A stretch of DNA of 64,000 bases from Medicago truncatula (lineage: Eukaryota; Streptophyta; Magnoliopsida; Fabales; Fabaceae): NCBI RefSeq assembly GCF_003473485.1, contig NC_053046.1, forward strand, positions 9,682,001-9,746,000, in the 5' to 3' direction. Numbering within the stretch: the first letter of the stretch is position 1; every line of letters begins with the position of its first letter. Below the pieces are notes generated by a model. It was not told where the DNA came from. It saw only the letters and a program-made list of their open reading frames with translations, and did no database searches. The position numbers were made by a program, and so were the translations under genes. Positions 12,541 to 25,374 of this stretch are shown here, one piece after another.

Positions 12541-12735
12541 AAACATTCCCGCAAGGTTTCGATAAAAAGGGTATAATTCATATCTAACATTACAGCTAGG
12601 AAACAAAACTCTCCCACCTTGCTTTCCATCACAACACTGTGGAAGAGCTCCAATAGCATCACTAAGACACGTTCTGCAATCTTGCTGTGATAAATCCTCT
12701 GTACACTGAGCCATACAATAAAGTGTCTGAAAACA
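12541..12735 (-). pseudogene. DUF26 (Gnk2/CRK-type) domain remnant
   Basis: Read on the minus strand, one frame gives QTLYCMAQCTEDLSQQDC, RTCLSDAIGALPQCCDGKQG, GRVLFPSCNVRYELYPFYR. The spacing C-x8-C-x2-C is the DUF26 signature found in cysteine-rich receptor-like kinases and secreted relatives, and the segment ends in the usual NVRYELYPFY stretch. The frame closes just upstream (stop near 12,745), and no kinase, signal peptide or second DUF26 repeat follows. It is therefore a domain-sized fragment of a receptor kinase or secreted-protein gene. It lies beside the Rab escort pseudo-copies but is unrelated to them. Confidence 0.8.
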
Positions 12736-13039
12736 CGGTATTCTTTAGTAAAAGGCGAAAGAATAGTTCACTTTGTGATCATCACACGGCGGCTCCGTGC
12801 TTTAAAAAGGTAGAGGTTCTTTAATTTTATATGTGAGCAGCATAGTTTAGCTTATGCATTGGAGGATGTGGGACTTTAGTCAGACACCAACTAACTTGAC
12901 TACTTCCCTTTCTAGTTCTCGACAATGAACTTGTTGTCACAATCTTCCACTATTCAATCATTCACACATTTATTTGAAATGTTTAATCTTTTCTCTTCAA
13001 TATCATATGTTTAAATCATTTAGTTTTCTTTGATATCTC

Positions 13040-13930
13040 AAAGCTAGAACATTAACCATTCATATGCCTATCATGTACCTTTCTCATGTTTAATATGCCC
13101 CTGATGCTTAACAAAATGCAGAGATTAAATCTGTTTTACATTTAGGAGGATACACCACATAGCAATTTGATACATCTGAATATATAGCACTCCTTGTGAT
13201 GCAAATTTCCCTAGCCACCATTCCTTGTGATGCGTATTCCCCTAGCTACCATTCCTTTAGGAGACAAACACTGTGTTGATGGAATTACAAAGGATGGATC
13301 CAGGATAAACTGATCTAACACCTTCATACGACTCAGTGATCTGCGACATTAGTTTAAAAATGACAAAGAAGCTTGTTCAAAAAAAAATATGACAAAGAAG
13401 AAATTGCTTTGCACTTCGGGGATATTCAACCTCGTCTCTTCTCAAAATTAATATATAACCGGCATATCAAAGAATCATTTCTGTACCTTATCCATAAGCA
13501 GAGATATAACCGGCATTCGTCGAACCTGATTCACAAAAGTTTAAGATGTAAATAAGCATATAAGTTCAACAATATGCAATATTAAAAGAGAATGAAATTA
13601 AGGTATTTGGAAATTTAAAGAAAAGGCCTCCTTAGACAGCAGCACGACGACAAAAGGCTTGTGTTAGACTATTAGTTCTCCTTCACCATAAGTAGGATAA
13701 ATCAAAGTCCCCGGTGCATTCGGAAATCTGAAAGAACAAAGATAAGTATCTTTTGAAAAATATTAACCATAATCACTTGATTACAAATCAGGGCAAATAC
13801 ATGAAACAGCGTGAATAAGAACTCGCCTTTCAACAGCTGAGCTGTATTGAGCTAAACGATGAAAATCTACCATGGCTATAGAATACAGAAGAATGCTGTT
13901 GAAGACAATGAACTTTATCTTAGTGTACTG
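13040..13930 (-). pseudogene. Rab escort protein partial pseudo-copy A (exons 5 to 2)
   Basis: In the same strand and order as the intact gene at 18.56-24.25 kb, this block holds degraded images of exon 5 (about 13,140-13,345), exon 4 (about 13,490-13,530), exon 3 (about 13,632-13,731) and exon 2 (about 13,828-13,912) with intervening intron text. Exon 5 lacks an internal stretch, exon 3 carries a short insertion, exon 2 has an internal deletion, and splice sites are altered. Exons 1 and 6-9 are missing. It is a decayed tandem duplicate and no product is expected. Confidence 0.85.
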
Positions 13931-14790
13931 ACGCTGGTCAACAGGTTACGCATGCACTATAAACAGTTATTAGGTTTAACAAAATTCCTTCAAAAATACC
14001 AATGAAACATAAAACGAGATAGTACTCTTCATTGCATAAGAAGGTAATTTAACTTTTTTAAAGAACATAGTACACTTCATTGTATAATTTATATTGTTGC
14101 ACTTGGCAAATACATTTTTCAAACACTGGACATACAGAGATTATGAATGCTGCTTTGAAATGACACAAATGCAGATTTGTATTTTGTTTCCAAATCCTCA
14201 CGCTATCAAACAAATCTGTTACGATGGTTTTAACTCCAACTCCAAACCTTACTTATCAAGGTCACAGTTGTGAAAGTTCTAAACCTCAACTCCAAACCTT
14301 ACTTATCAAGGCATTGTAGAACTCTGAATGCTTTTTACTATTTGTGTTGCACCTCAGAATGTTATCAAAATCATGTATTTTGTTGATAGATATCGAATGA
14401 CTCACATCATGACTTTGACCAATCAGAAACTTGAAATCTCAATCATTCAATCTATATAAACAATTGAGATAACTAATTGCAGGGAACTCTTTTTCCACAA
14501 CTTTAAAATTTGGATTCTCAATAGTCAGAATATCCTATTGTCTTCGCAGTCAGACTATCTAAGCCATTGATGAAGATCAAATGGCTTACATCATGACTTT
14601 GACCAATCTGAAACTCGAAATTTCAACTATTAAACCTTTATCAACAACTGTGATAAGACAACTAACTGCAGGAAATTAGTTTTGCATAAATTTTAAGTAT
14701 ATGTTTAACTCTTTGACTTATAAATATCTTATATATTATATGTACCTGCTGTATCATAACAATCTTTTGGACAGTAGAATGGACTAAAAC
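13930..14790. repeat. Duplicated intron-derived block, copy 1
   Basis: It matches 15,455-16,262 along its length. Shared phrases include GCATGCACTATAA, ATAGATATCGAATGACTC and ACAATCTTTTGGACAGTA. The first part also matches intron 1 of the intact Rab escort gene near 22,250-22,400. The block therefore derives from that gene's intron and was duplicated a second time. Confidence 0.75.
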
Positions 14791-14984
14791 AGTAAGTATA
14801 TGTTTAACTCTGTCGAAAAATGGTTCCACCAACTTTTGTTCCGCATATATGATCATAGGTGAAGCCATTGAAAGGAGAGACTCCAATGTCTATAAGGCTG
14901 TCGCTGTAATTGATGGATGGTGAAAATGGTACCCCTTTATAAGTGGTGGTATGGTTTACCTTTTATCTATTGTAACAAATTTTC

Positions 14985-15490
14985 ATAGAGACTATTATTA
15001 GAGCTATATTTTCATTAGTAATAAGATATTCAAGACAACCACATAAATAAGGGTCAACAGTTGTGTTGTGCTTGTGCCTAAAAGGGCATTGTAGTTTAGA
15101 TTTCCATCTGTTGTAGGAAGTGTAACTAATCTCAGTTTTTCTAATATATAGAATCTAATTCAATATTTAAAGAGAGTGAAATTAAGGTATTTATAAATTT
15201 TAAGAAACAGCCTCATAAATCCTTTAAAACTTACATAAATGTGACCTTTGACAGCAGTATGACGGCAGAAAGCTTGTGTTGGTTCTCCTTCACCATAAAT
15301 AGGATAAAGCAAAGCCCCTGGTGCATTCGGAAACCGGAAAGGACAAAGATAAGTATCTTTTGAAAAACATTAACCATAATCATCACTTGATAAAAAATCA
15401 AGGCAAAAATGTGAAACCGTGTGAGTAAGAACTCACCTTCCAACAGAATGAAGACAATGTGACTTTATCTTAGTGTACTGATGCTGGTCA
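14985..15490 (-). pseudogene. Rab escort protein partial pseudo-copy B (exon 3 and exon 8 scraps)
   Basis: About 15,235-15,340 is a degraded exon 3 (GACCTTTGACAGCAGTATGA on the plus strand). About 15,085-15,150 matches exon 8 of the intact gene (GTAGTTTAGATTTCCATC on the plus strand) with neighbouring intron text at 14,985-15,060. Exons 4-7 are missing between them, so this copy has a large internal deletion. It is non-functional. Confidence 0.75.
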
Positions 15491-16262
15491 ACTGGTTATG
15501 CATGCACTATAACAGTTATTAAGTTTAGCATACTTCATTCAAGAATACCAATGAAAGATGAAATGAGATATTGCGCAAGAAGGTGATCAATTTAACTTTT
15601 TTAAAAGCATAGAACACTTCATTGTACAATTCATATTGTTGCACTTGTGATTGCTGTTTTGAAATGGCTCGTAAATGCATATTTGCATTTTATTGCCAAA
15701 GTTTACACCATCAAACAAATTTGTTATGATGGCATTAGACCCAGCCTTTGTTTTATTTAAGAAAAGAGAATGGACACATGGTGTGAAGTTCTAAAAGTCA
15801 GCTCCAAACCTTGTTTGCAAGAGCAGAATTGTTGACAATAGAACAACATTCTGTTTAATAATGTTATCAAAGTCATGTATTTTGTTAATAGATATCGAAT
15901 GACTCGCATCATGACTTTGACCAACAAAAACTCGTAATCTCAATCATTCGATCTTTATAAACTGAGATCACTAATTGCAAGGAACTCGTTTTCCACAACT
16001 TTCAATGTGGATTCGGTCATTGCAATCAGTCTATCTAAGCCATTCATGAAGATCAAATGGCTTACATCACGACTTTGACCAATCAAAAACTCAAAATTTC
16101 AACTATTCAACCTTTATCAACAACTGTGATAAGATAACTAACTGCAGGAAATTCATTTTGCATAAATTTTAAGTATATGTTTAACTCTTTGACTTAAAAA
16201 TATTTTATATTATATATTATATGTACCTGTTGTATCAAAAACAATCTTTTGGACAGTATCAT
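15455..16262. repeat. Duplicated intron-derived block, copy 2
   Basis: This is the counterpart of 13,930-14,790, offset by about 1.5 kb, with the same order of shared segments and scattered substitutions and small gaps. Together the two blocks show that a unit holding a partial Rab escort copy plus intron 1 sequence was duplicated in tandem. Confidence 0.75.
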
Positions 16263-16273
16263 GGTGTATTTGA

Positions 16274-16300
16274 CGAAATCACGGTGGCACCGTGATTTCG
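16274..16300. repeat. Perfect hairpin, 12-bp arms
   Basis: CGAAATCACGGT, a GGC loop, then its exact reverse complement. A related sequence (ATCATGGTGGCT-type) follows it and recurs near 50,455-50,600, where the neighbouring text up to CATGCACCAA is also similar. It appears to be part of a dispersed repeat family. Confidence 0.8.
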
Positions 16301-16795
16301 TTGATGCTGCACCTTTTTCCAAAATCATGGTGGCTCGCGGTGATTTCACCTAGTTCAGTGTCAATTCAAACATGCACTAAAGTATTAGCCACTGCTAACT
16401 ACCACTAAACAGCACTGGAAAGGAAAGATATTCATTAATGTTAGTTATAAAATCTTATCAATCATGAAAAGCTGAAAATAGGCCCAAGCTTCTTGAAACG
16501 GTAGCACGACCAGAACTGCTTTTGTTTTGTTACAGAATCTTGAAAGCATTGTATATAAAATAAATCCCATAAAACAAGAGTTAGAACAAAAACCACAAAT
16601 TTAGTCCCACATCGCTTAATAACAAAAACTTTTAATTGTTTATATACCTGAAACTCAGCTTATTTAAGCACGACCTTACTTGAACAGGATCTGTTCTATA
16701 GGATCGTACTACTGTGTCCTTGATTTCAAAGGAGACAGGAACATACGTCTGGTGGATGAATCATGACTGTGTGATCAGAGCGTGATTAACGGCTA

Positions 16796-17452
16796 GGATG
16801 ATGTGTGCATCATCTACAGCTGTAGATGATCGTTCTCGGCCTAGTTCAACTGACCGAGATGGTCACACGGTTGTCTGACAGACTCAACCCTCAACCCTTT
16901 TTTTTTTTTTTTCAACTGATCCAAAACTTATGTACAAGTTTTGCAATAGAATTATTATGAAAGAAAAAACAGAACTTATTATATTACCAATATGGAAGCT
17001 TTTGGTGTTTTGCAATAGGATGATGTGTGCATCATCTACAGCTGTAGATGATCGTTCTCGGCCTAGTTCAACTGACCGAGATGGTCACACGGTTGTCTGA
17101 CAGACTCAACCCTCAACCCTTTTTTTTTTTTTTCAACTGATCCAAAACTTATGTACAAGTTTTGCAATAGAATTATTATGAAAGAAAAAACAGAACTTAT
17201 TATATTACCAATATGGAAGCTTTTGGTGTTTTGCAATAGGATGATGTGTGCATCATCTACAGCTGTAGATGATCGTTCTCGGCCTAGTTCAACTGACCGA
17301 GATGGTCACACGGTTGTCTGACAGACTCAACCCTCAACCCTTTTTTTTTTTTTTTCAACTGATCCAAAACTTATGTACAAGTTTTGCAATAGAATTATTA
17401 TGAAAGAAAAAACAGAACTTATTATATTACCAATATGGAAGCTTTTGGTGTT
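16796..17452 (+). repeat. Tandem triplication, about 221-bp unit
   Basis: Copies start at 16,796, 17,018 and 17,239; the last is truncated near 17,452. The copies are almost identical and differ mainly in the length of a T tract. Each contains a 22-bp perfect palindrome centred on CAGCTG (core CATCTACAGCTGTAGATG). The near-identity points to a recent duplication. Confidence 0.95.
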
Positions 17453-18559
17453 GATGTATGATCAGTAAAAGGGAACTTGGCTCCATTCCCTCTAGCAGAG
17501 ATAAATTGCATGCATTACAAATTTCCACAGACAGAAAAGTGCTTTTGTTTCTTCTATTTTTCGGTTTAGTTTGGTTTATGGAGTTGCCACGCAACTAAGT
17601 AACATTGTGATTGTGACACCTGTTGAGCAGGTTTCTTTTCCTTGGTGAATATTCTTTCCAACATTTTTTTATTAAACCACCAAATTAATTCATGATTTAA
17701 TTTAGTTGGACGCTCTCTGATATTAATCCTTCAAAAAATATACTAAAATTAAATTTATAATGCATTAAAATATAGGGACTTAATTGATAGTAAAGGCTGA
17801 GACTTATTTCAATGTGCTCTACAAATTCATGAACTAATTTGATGATACTTGTTAATTGCTTTTAATTTGCTTGTTTTTTTGAAGGAAATGGAAATGTAAA
17901 TTAAATTCTAATCTAATAAGGTAAATGTTTGTCTTGTCGTGAGTTTTTAAAAGTCGCATATTAAAGGATTATGCTAACTTGTACTAAAAGCACATGTTAA
18001 GTTATCTACAACTAGCTTCAAAAAAAGACATTTGAATCAGTTTGTTAAGACAGTCCAATTTTTCCCAAGTGTGTTTGTACTTTGTACAATCTATATTGTT
18101 GTCTTCAGTTAGATATTTTTGCAAGATTCACACATGTCATAAGCAACTTTCTACAAAAGTACAATCAAATCGTTTTCCAAATACAAACTACAAATCTAGA
18201 TATAGAAACTTTGAGCGCTATACTTCAGCCCCTACCAGCTTTGAAACCTCCAAGATTCCACACCTTCATTGAGTAGCAATTTGTTCTACAAACGTTCTTA
18301 AATGCATATACAACACCGAATCAGTATTTTATGCTTCACAAAAAATTCATAATTAACACCAACGACTGCTTTGTAACCTGCCTTGAAGGTCCGGCCCCTA
18401 TTTTTCAGTTCACACAAAAAGCAGGACCCGTAACCATTCTCCTCAACAATTTTAATATATATCTTCAATCTATCTGCGAATGTGCATATAATTTCACAAC
18501 TCCCTTTCTCCAAGATCTTGGGTGTAGTTCTCAATGAGTGCAAGGCAATTTGATCTTGG
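17453..18559. other. Downstream region of the Rab escort gene
   Basis: AT-rich, with no gene recognized. The part nearest 18,559 should hold the 3' UTR of the Rab escort gene. Short open frames near 18,040-18,276 have no recognizable content. Confidence 0.4.
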
Positions 18560-21500
18560 TTAGTTCTCCATAATAATCCCATTATCATCATCATCCATGG
18601 TATCTTCAGGGGATGTCGTCTTTGGAAAGAATTCTTCATTGGGGTACATTTGACCAAATAGCTGCAAGAATACCATCATTAAAATAGTAGCATTAGTGAC
18701 ACTGATGATTATCGATTAATGATCATAACTAGTTTTTGGTTTTTACACGGTCATCGTGTATAGATGCTTGAGGGCAAAAAGATTTTCTCAACTCATTTCC
18801 CTACTTATTCAGCGACTTGATTTCTTTTATTTCTTCATATTTTCAATCTTAGTAACAAGATATTCAAGACCACGCTCAAGATAAAAGGCTTAAGAGACAG
18901 TGTGTAGCTATTAATTAACAGCAACATTAATCTTACAGACATACACTGAAAAATTAACGGAAGAATAAAGACATACCTTCTCAGTTTCATCTAAAAGGTC
19001 AACGTAGTTTAGATTTCCATCCGGTGTCGGAGTGGAACTGATAGCTTCAAATTTACTCTGAAATAGAAAAAATCCATTGTCAAGAAAAGGGTGTCCATAT
19101 CAATGTCACATGTGTCTGCGTTGCCTCTTTCTAGACAAAAGTCTTAAAACACTGCCTAATAAAAAGAAACATCATGCAATAAAGAAATCTGTGTACAAGT
19201 CAGTATTAGAAGCATACCGAAGTTAATTTTTGAATATAAAAGGCACTCCAGAGCACAACAGGTTTTTTATCTTCACTTCCACTTTGAACATTGGGAGAAC
19301 TTTCTGTGTTTCCAGATACAGGTGGTGTAAGAAGAGCATTCATGGATGCTTTTAGTAACTTCATTCCTTCATTGGCATCATTGCACAAAGTGGAAAAGTA
19401 TAAAACAAAGCTGAGAAAGAAAAGGCAAATATGGTTAGTTTAAGTTCAAAAGTTCACTCGGCAAGGGAAACTGTTACTATCTTAAAGTCTACAACCAAAA
19501 TACATAGCATAATGATATAAATAAAATTAAAAGTCAGGGAATTCACAGCTAAAACCAAAACAAACAAATAAAATGCACATAAGAGCTGAATATTTTTAAA
19601 TGTTAGTTCTTGAGAGTACATGGACCAGGCCGATTTGGTTAGCTCTTGCTGGCCTATTGGGTTCGCATTAGGGTGTTAGATAATGTGGAGCCGATTGCTA
19701 GCCAGCTAGGTTCACTCACTCCATTGGCCTATTGGGTTCATTGCACTATTGAAATAATGAGTTTGGTCATGTTTTTCAACTCATGGCTTCATTTATGTTG
19801 GGGGCTACGCTGCTACAGGGTTGACACTGAATACAGCATCCTTCATCTCCTGTGCAGACGGGTGTCATGGGTTCACATTGGAGTGTCGGATAATGTGGAG
19901 TGAAGCGGGGCAATTGTGAGGTTGATGTTTTTTACAAGGTAATTAAAACTAGACCGGATATTGAACCGGTATAAGCTTCAACAGGAGTGCTATGAACACT
20001 CTCTAAACTCTTTAATTGAGTGAAATCAATGGGAGCCCTGCACTTTAGAGTGTTGGAGTGAAGATAATGTTGAAAAGAAAGAGAGTGTCCTTAGCACTCC
20101 GCTAAGGTTCAATAGCCTGACCGAGGTTGGACTGGGGTCCGACTGGTAGTAGTTAAAACATATTTTTTATTAATTTTTAATATCTTATACCAAACAGAAT
20201 ACAAATACTAAGCTAAAAATGACCAATTCCAGGTAAGACTGTCTAATCCAATTTTGATTACCTTGGATTTTTATACTGCAAAATCTTAGAATTTGTGGTT
20301 GGACCTAACACAACCTCACAAAACCGGCTTTGATACCATCTTAGAATGTGCAGCCTAACACAAAGCCGGTTTTGTGAGGTAGTGTTATCTAAGATGGGAT
20401 TATCATTCAGCTGTTTCAATTTGGGTTTTTCAAAAACATCTCAGTTACTAAAGTCCTGCCTTTCTCAATTCTCAGCCTCTCTTCCTTAGCTTCACTCATA
20501 CAAAGGATTTTTTACACACTAATTTTGAACTCCGGAGGTAACTTGCAGAGTGAGTACGGTTGACTGGGTTTTAAGCATTTTACCTCAAGAAAGGATTATG
20601 ATCCAAGTGGAACTAAGACCCGGAAGTTTTGAAAAAAAATATTTAAATCATTTAGGTACTCTATTATGCAAAATAAACTGCTAGCAACACTGCAATACTA
20701 CACGAATACCAGGTTCCAATCTATATAAAACAATGAAACAAAATCTGACATCAAAAACCATGATTTAAAGAAGGGGAGAAAAGAAAAGGGTACTACAAAT
20801 AGGAGCATTTCATTTTTATCAAGTAAAATAACTTACGTGTCCGCAGGACAAACAGCAAGATTCGATCCTATCTGAAGAGCTCTGACTGATGTAACCTGAT
20901 CAGGATACAGAGCTAGAAGGAAGAGAAGAAAAAAAAGTTAATTTCTCTCATGTTTTTTTGAACAACTTTCTCTCTCATGTTTAATATGCCCTTGATTAAC
21001 AAAATGCAGAGATTAAAACTTTCTTACATCTAGGAGGATAAACCACAGAGCAATTTGATACATCTGGCTTTATGGAACTCCTTGTGATGCATATTCCCCT
21101 AGCAACCATTCCTTTAATGTCTACATGACTCAACATCTGGAGCGAAAAATCTTTAGGAGACAAAGACGGAGTTGATGGAATTGTGAAGGATGGGTCCAGG
21201 ATTAACTTATGACTATATAAATCTTGACCTGAAGATAATCTAACACCCTTATACGACCCAGTAACCTGCAACATTTGTTATAAAAACAACAAAGATGAAA
21301 TTGCTTTGCACTTGGGGATATTCAACCTCGTCTCTTATCAAAAATATTAATTAAAAAACCCACGTCAAAGAATTATTTACGCACCTTATCTATAAGCAGG
21401 GAAATAACCGGCATTCTGAGAACCTGATACACGAAAGTTTAAGATGCATATAAGCATATATGTTCAGCAAAACAACAAAAAAATTAAAAAATAAAATTAA

Positions 21501-24250
21501 GCAAGGAAATAGTTAATGAAGTCATTTAGACGGACCATAAAATATCAGAAAATGACCAAACATTGATATCAAAAGAACAGGAACTAATTGGTTTCATCTT
21601 AACCAAAAAGATAAATTGTTATGATGACAACAATTTAGCACAAAGATAATGGCCTCGCTGAATTCAATAATAGGTACCCTCATCTACCAACAATTTATTT
21701 TAATTCCTTCGACCATAACTTTCACAAAGAAAGATCTAGGATATGCCAGGTATGGAAAATTCAATTACAACAGGATTGTTAAATCGTGATTACTTTTCTT
21801 GATAAAAATGTATAGAACAAAAATATGAAAGATTTAAAGATAATAAAATATGTTATTTAGAAATTTTTTAGAAACACACACATAATTCATAAATCCTTTA
21901 AACTTACATAAATGCAACCTTTGACAGCAGCACGACGACAAAAAGCTTGTGGTAGTTCCCCTTCACCATAAATAGGATAAAGCAAAGCCCCCGGGGCATT
22001 GGGATACCTGAAAAAACAAAGATAAGTATCAGTTGAAAAATATTAATTTGGATCCCTTGAATAAAACATCAAGGCAAATGTAACACCATGAAACAAATTG
22101 AATAAGAACTCACCTTCCAACCGATGAGCTGTATTGAGCTAAACGATCTATTCCATCTTTTGTTTTCAGTAAATCTTTACAAACCCCACCATTTTCTTGA
22201 TCAAAATCTACCATGGCTATAGCATACAAAAGAATCCTGTTGAAGACAAAGAGGCCTTATCTTAGTGTACTTACGCAAGTCAACAAATTATGCATGCACA
22301 ATAAACAGTTGGGCTATACATACTTTATTCAAAAATACCATTGAAAAATCAAACAAGATAGTACTCTTCATTGCATGAGAAGGTGATCGATTTAACTTTT
22401 TCAAAGAAAAATATATACAACACCCCACCAGATTGTTTAAGCATACAGCGCATACAAACTGAGCCACCACCAAACATCTCAAGTCTTCAAACGTTTTATC
22501 TAATCATCATCCGATTTCACTTAGGCTTTGTTTGGGAGTTTGGAGACGTTTTATCTAATCATCATCAGATTTCACTTAGGCTTTGTTTGGGAGTTTGGAG
22601 GGGAAGGGAAGGGAAGGCTTAGGAGGGTTGGAAATATAGGGGAAAATGGGAAAATCTTCCACATTTTTTGAAAGAGTAATTTTTTAGAAAATGATAAATT
22701 AATGCTTATGATTAATATATTTTTAATTTTAAGAATATTATAACTACTTAGATTAGATTTGAAGAATTCATGTAAACCCCCCAAAACCTTCCTTCAATGC
22801 AATTTTTTAATTCCCCCAAATGAGGAGGGTTTTGTATTATGAAGAAAATTGAAATACCAAAGCCTTCCCCTCTCAATATCATCTATTTCTTTCACTTGCT
22901 CCTTCAATTTTTTCCAAACCCCTCCCCTCCTTTCCTCTCCCAACTCACAAACAAAGCCTTAGGAGTATAAAAAGCAACAGCTTCAGTAGGAATGAGACAA
23001 CTAATAGAATTTATAAATTAGTCAAGCATCAATTCACCAATTATTGGGGCGAAAATATCAACGGTGTCCAAAAGAGTCTCTTATACTATCCCATTTGTGT
23101 AAAATCACATCGGTTAGGGGATCTGATTATGATTTTCAAAGTACGTCATGAGAAATTACAAGGAAACAGAAAAGTTAGAGTGATTAAATAACAAGCTAGA
23201 AGCCACAAATTTCAACAGCATGCAGAATAAAATGCCAAATGACTGGCTCTAAGAGTAACATGGAATCGCAGAAACTACCACCTCCAGAACATTGGTAATT
23301 ATCAGATAACAAATCACCATCCATAATTCAAGTCAACAGTCAATGAAGTTATGCAATCATCTCAAAACTAACACATTAACATAAACATAATCATATTATA
23401 CATACACCTTATTATTCTATAATAATCAGATAGAACAATCAAACAAACAATGGCATATAAATTTCCTACATTGCTATGCAAAAATGAATCAAACAACATA
23501 TAAAGTAAATAAATTCTCACTAGCAAATAGAAATGGTAAATACGCTTTTATCTTTGACGGCAAACCAAGCTTCTCCAAGTAACTAACAAACGAACTCTCC
23601 ATATCTTCCTCCGAAATCTTCTCATCCTCATTACCACCCAAATGTTGCTGAACAAGCTTAAAAAACTTCATCAACTGATTCTTCTCCTTAAGCGAAAGAT
23701 TCTTATCTCTAAAAATCGCTCCACGTGAATCTGGAACATTCACTAAACCCTCATTCGTATTGTAAACAAGACTCGCATCGATTCCTTTGAATTCTAAGTA
23801 CTGTGCAGCACCTGATTTCAACAACAAATCGATTGTTTTGTCCGCGCTAAACAATGCCCTAGGTCCTGCTAAATCGAGGTTGAATTTTCTCGAATTTTCG
23901 CGAAGGAATTGGGATTCTTCGATGGAATTGCATGAATTGAACTCCGCATCGGAGAATATAGTTTGCTGGATGAGATTTACGGTGGTGTAGTCGGAATTGT
24001 CGGTGGTGGCGGTGGCGGTGGCGGTAATGTATTTGGGAGGAGAATTGAGGTGAGAAATGAGATCTTCGAAGGAGAGAGAAGCGAAATGGCTACCGTAGAA
24101 GGGATTGGGATCGAGGTGGAGGATGGTTTTTCCGACGGCGGATGCGGCGGCGGAGATGATGGATTCGGAAAGGCCGGTGCCGACGATAATAAGATCGAAG
24201 TTGATTGGGTCTATTGGAGGGTAGGGGGAGTATTCTAAGGTTTCGGTCAT
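18560..24250 (-). CDS. REP: Rab escort protein (Rab geranylgeranyltransferase component A)
   Basis: Nine in-phase GT/AG exons on the minus strand: 24250-23544, 22236-22114, 22007-21908, 21423-21385, 21265-21028, 20912-20837, 19410-19218, 19057-18978 and 18661-18560. They give about 552 aa, close to the plant family length. REP binds newly made Rab GTPases in the cytosol, presents them to Rab geranylgeranyltransferase and delivers them to membranes. The N-terminus has the GDI/REP nucleotide-fold motif [18 protein letters not shown]. Exons 2-3 encode the conserved block ILLYAIAM, then [20 protein letters not shown] and [13 protein letters not shown]. Exon 4 gives [10 protein letters not shown], and the tail is acidic ([13 protein letters not shown]). 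Exon 8 boundaries may be off by one base. Intron 1 carries a Harbinger-like MITE. The gene appears intact, and broken partial copies lie downstream at 13-15.5 kb. Confidence 0.93.
20307..20388. repeat. Inverted repeat in a Rab escort intron
   Basis: The arms read CTCACAAAACCGGCTTTG and CAAAGCCGGTTTTGTGAG, separated by about 30 bp. It lies in the intron between exons 6 and 7 and is probably part of an old repeat; no coding role. Confidence 0.7.
22575..22963. mobile_element. PIF/Harbinger-like MITE in Rab escort intron 1
   Basis: The terminal inverted repeats start GGCTTTGTTTGGGAG and end with the matching CAAACAAAGCC. They are flanked by TTA on both sides, a 3-bp target duplication of the PIF/Harbinger type. 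A second copy of the left end lies about 52 bp upstream as a short direct repeat. It is non-coding. Confidence 0.7.
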
Positions 24251-24544
24251 GGCAACGACGGCGCGTGGTGGTTATTCGCCGTCTGTGCCGTGAGAGAAAT
24301 CGAAGAATGGGTGGGAAAGTTGTGCGTTTGAAGGAAACGACCTTGTAGTTATCGTTTCGCCAGCATATATTTTCCCTTACACGAACATTTGACTGATGTG
24401 TGATCGACCGACGGTGTAAAGCTCTATATGCTGCGAGTGCATGCAAGTTATATGCACTCGCATATAGACTAACAGCTCCCTTCTAGGTTAACGCCGTTAA
24501 TTTTCCGTTTTTTCACTATGATCCATCGTCAATCAGGATCATTT

Positions 24545-25305
24545 GGGGTGTGTTTGGTTTAGGAGAGAAGTTGCAAAGAGAGAAGTTGTGAAGAGAGAAT
24601 ATAGGAAGAGAGAAATAGGTGAGAAATAGAGTAGATTTGACCTATTGTTTGGTAGTATAAGAGATAAATGAGAGAAATAGAGAAGAGAGAAATGTGTTAA
24701 ACTTTTGAAAAGATCAAAATATCCTTACTAAACTTTAATATACAATTTTATTATATATGAATTAATTTCTTATAAAAACTGATAACTTATAATTTTTTAC
24801 ATTAATTTAATTAAGAAACTAAGTAATTTTTTTACAAAGAAATTTGATAACTTATTTGCTTAATTAATTATTTATTTACAATTTTACAATTTAATCGGTT
24901 AAACTATTTCATTAGAGTTAACTAACTACTAGTTTAATTTATTTATTATAATATAAGAGGATTCCAATCAAGAGGTAAAGGAAAGAGAGTTGCGTTTTTG
25001 TTTTTACCTTGCTACAACAAAAACCATGAAAACAATACAACAATGTTAACAAAAAAAAAAAAGACAATAGTTTTATATTAGCCACAATACCAGGGATAGT
25101 TTTGGAAAAGAGCAAAAAGTTCACATCTCTACTCTATTTCTTCGCAATTCAAGAAAGAAATAAAACAGTCATGGGTCCCACCATATTTGGTCTCTCTCTT
25201 CAATTTTTATTCTCAACCAAACAGGAGAAGTTGCTTCTCTCTATCCAACTTCTCTCTTCCCTCTTTCTCTCTTTCTTATTTCTCTTCTATCAAACACAGT
25301 GTTGG
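24545..25305. mobile_element. Inverted-repeat element upstream of the Rab escort gene
   Basis: GTGTTTGGTTTAGGAGAGAA on the left and ATTTCTCTTCTATCAAACAC on the right are inverted copies that continue for tens of bases in GAGAGAAG-type text. It is non-coding, its family is uncertain, and the boundaries are approximate because no clear target duplication was found. It begins about 300 bp upstream of the Rab escort ATG. Confidence 0.55.
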
Positions 25306-25374
25306 AGAAAGTTTGTGTACAGTTTTAAGGATGCTAAAATTGGAATATAATTACACCGTTTTCCATTATAAAAA

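Noticed and set aside
23963-24446. Glycine-rich and arginine-rich frames opposite or beside Rab escort exon 1
   Set aside because: They are other-frame readings of exon 1 and its leader, which matches the Rab escort family in one frame.
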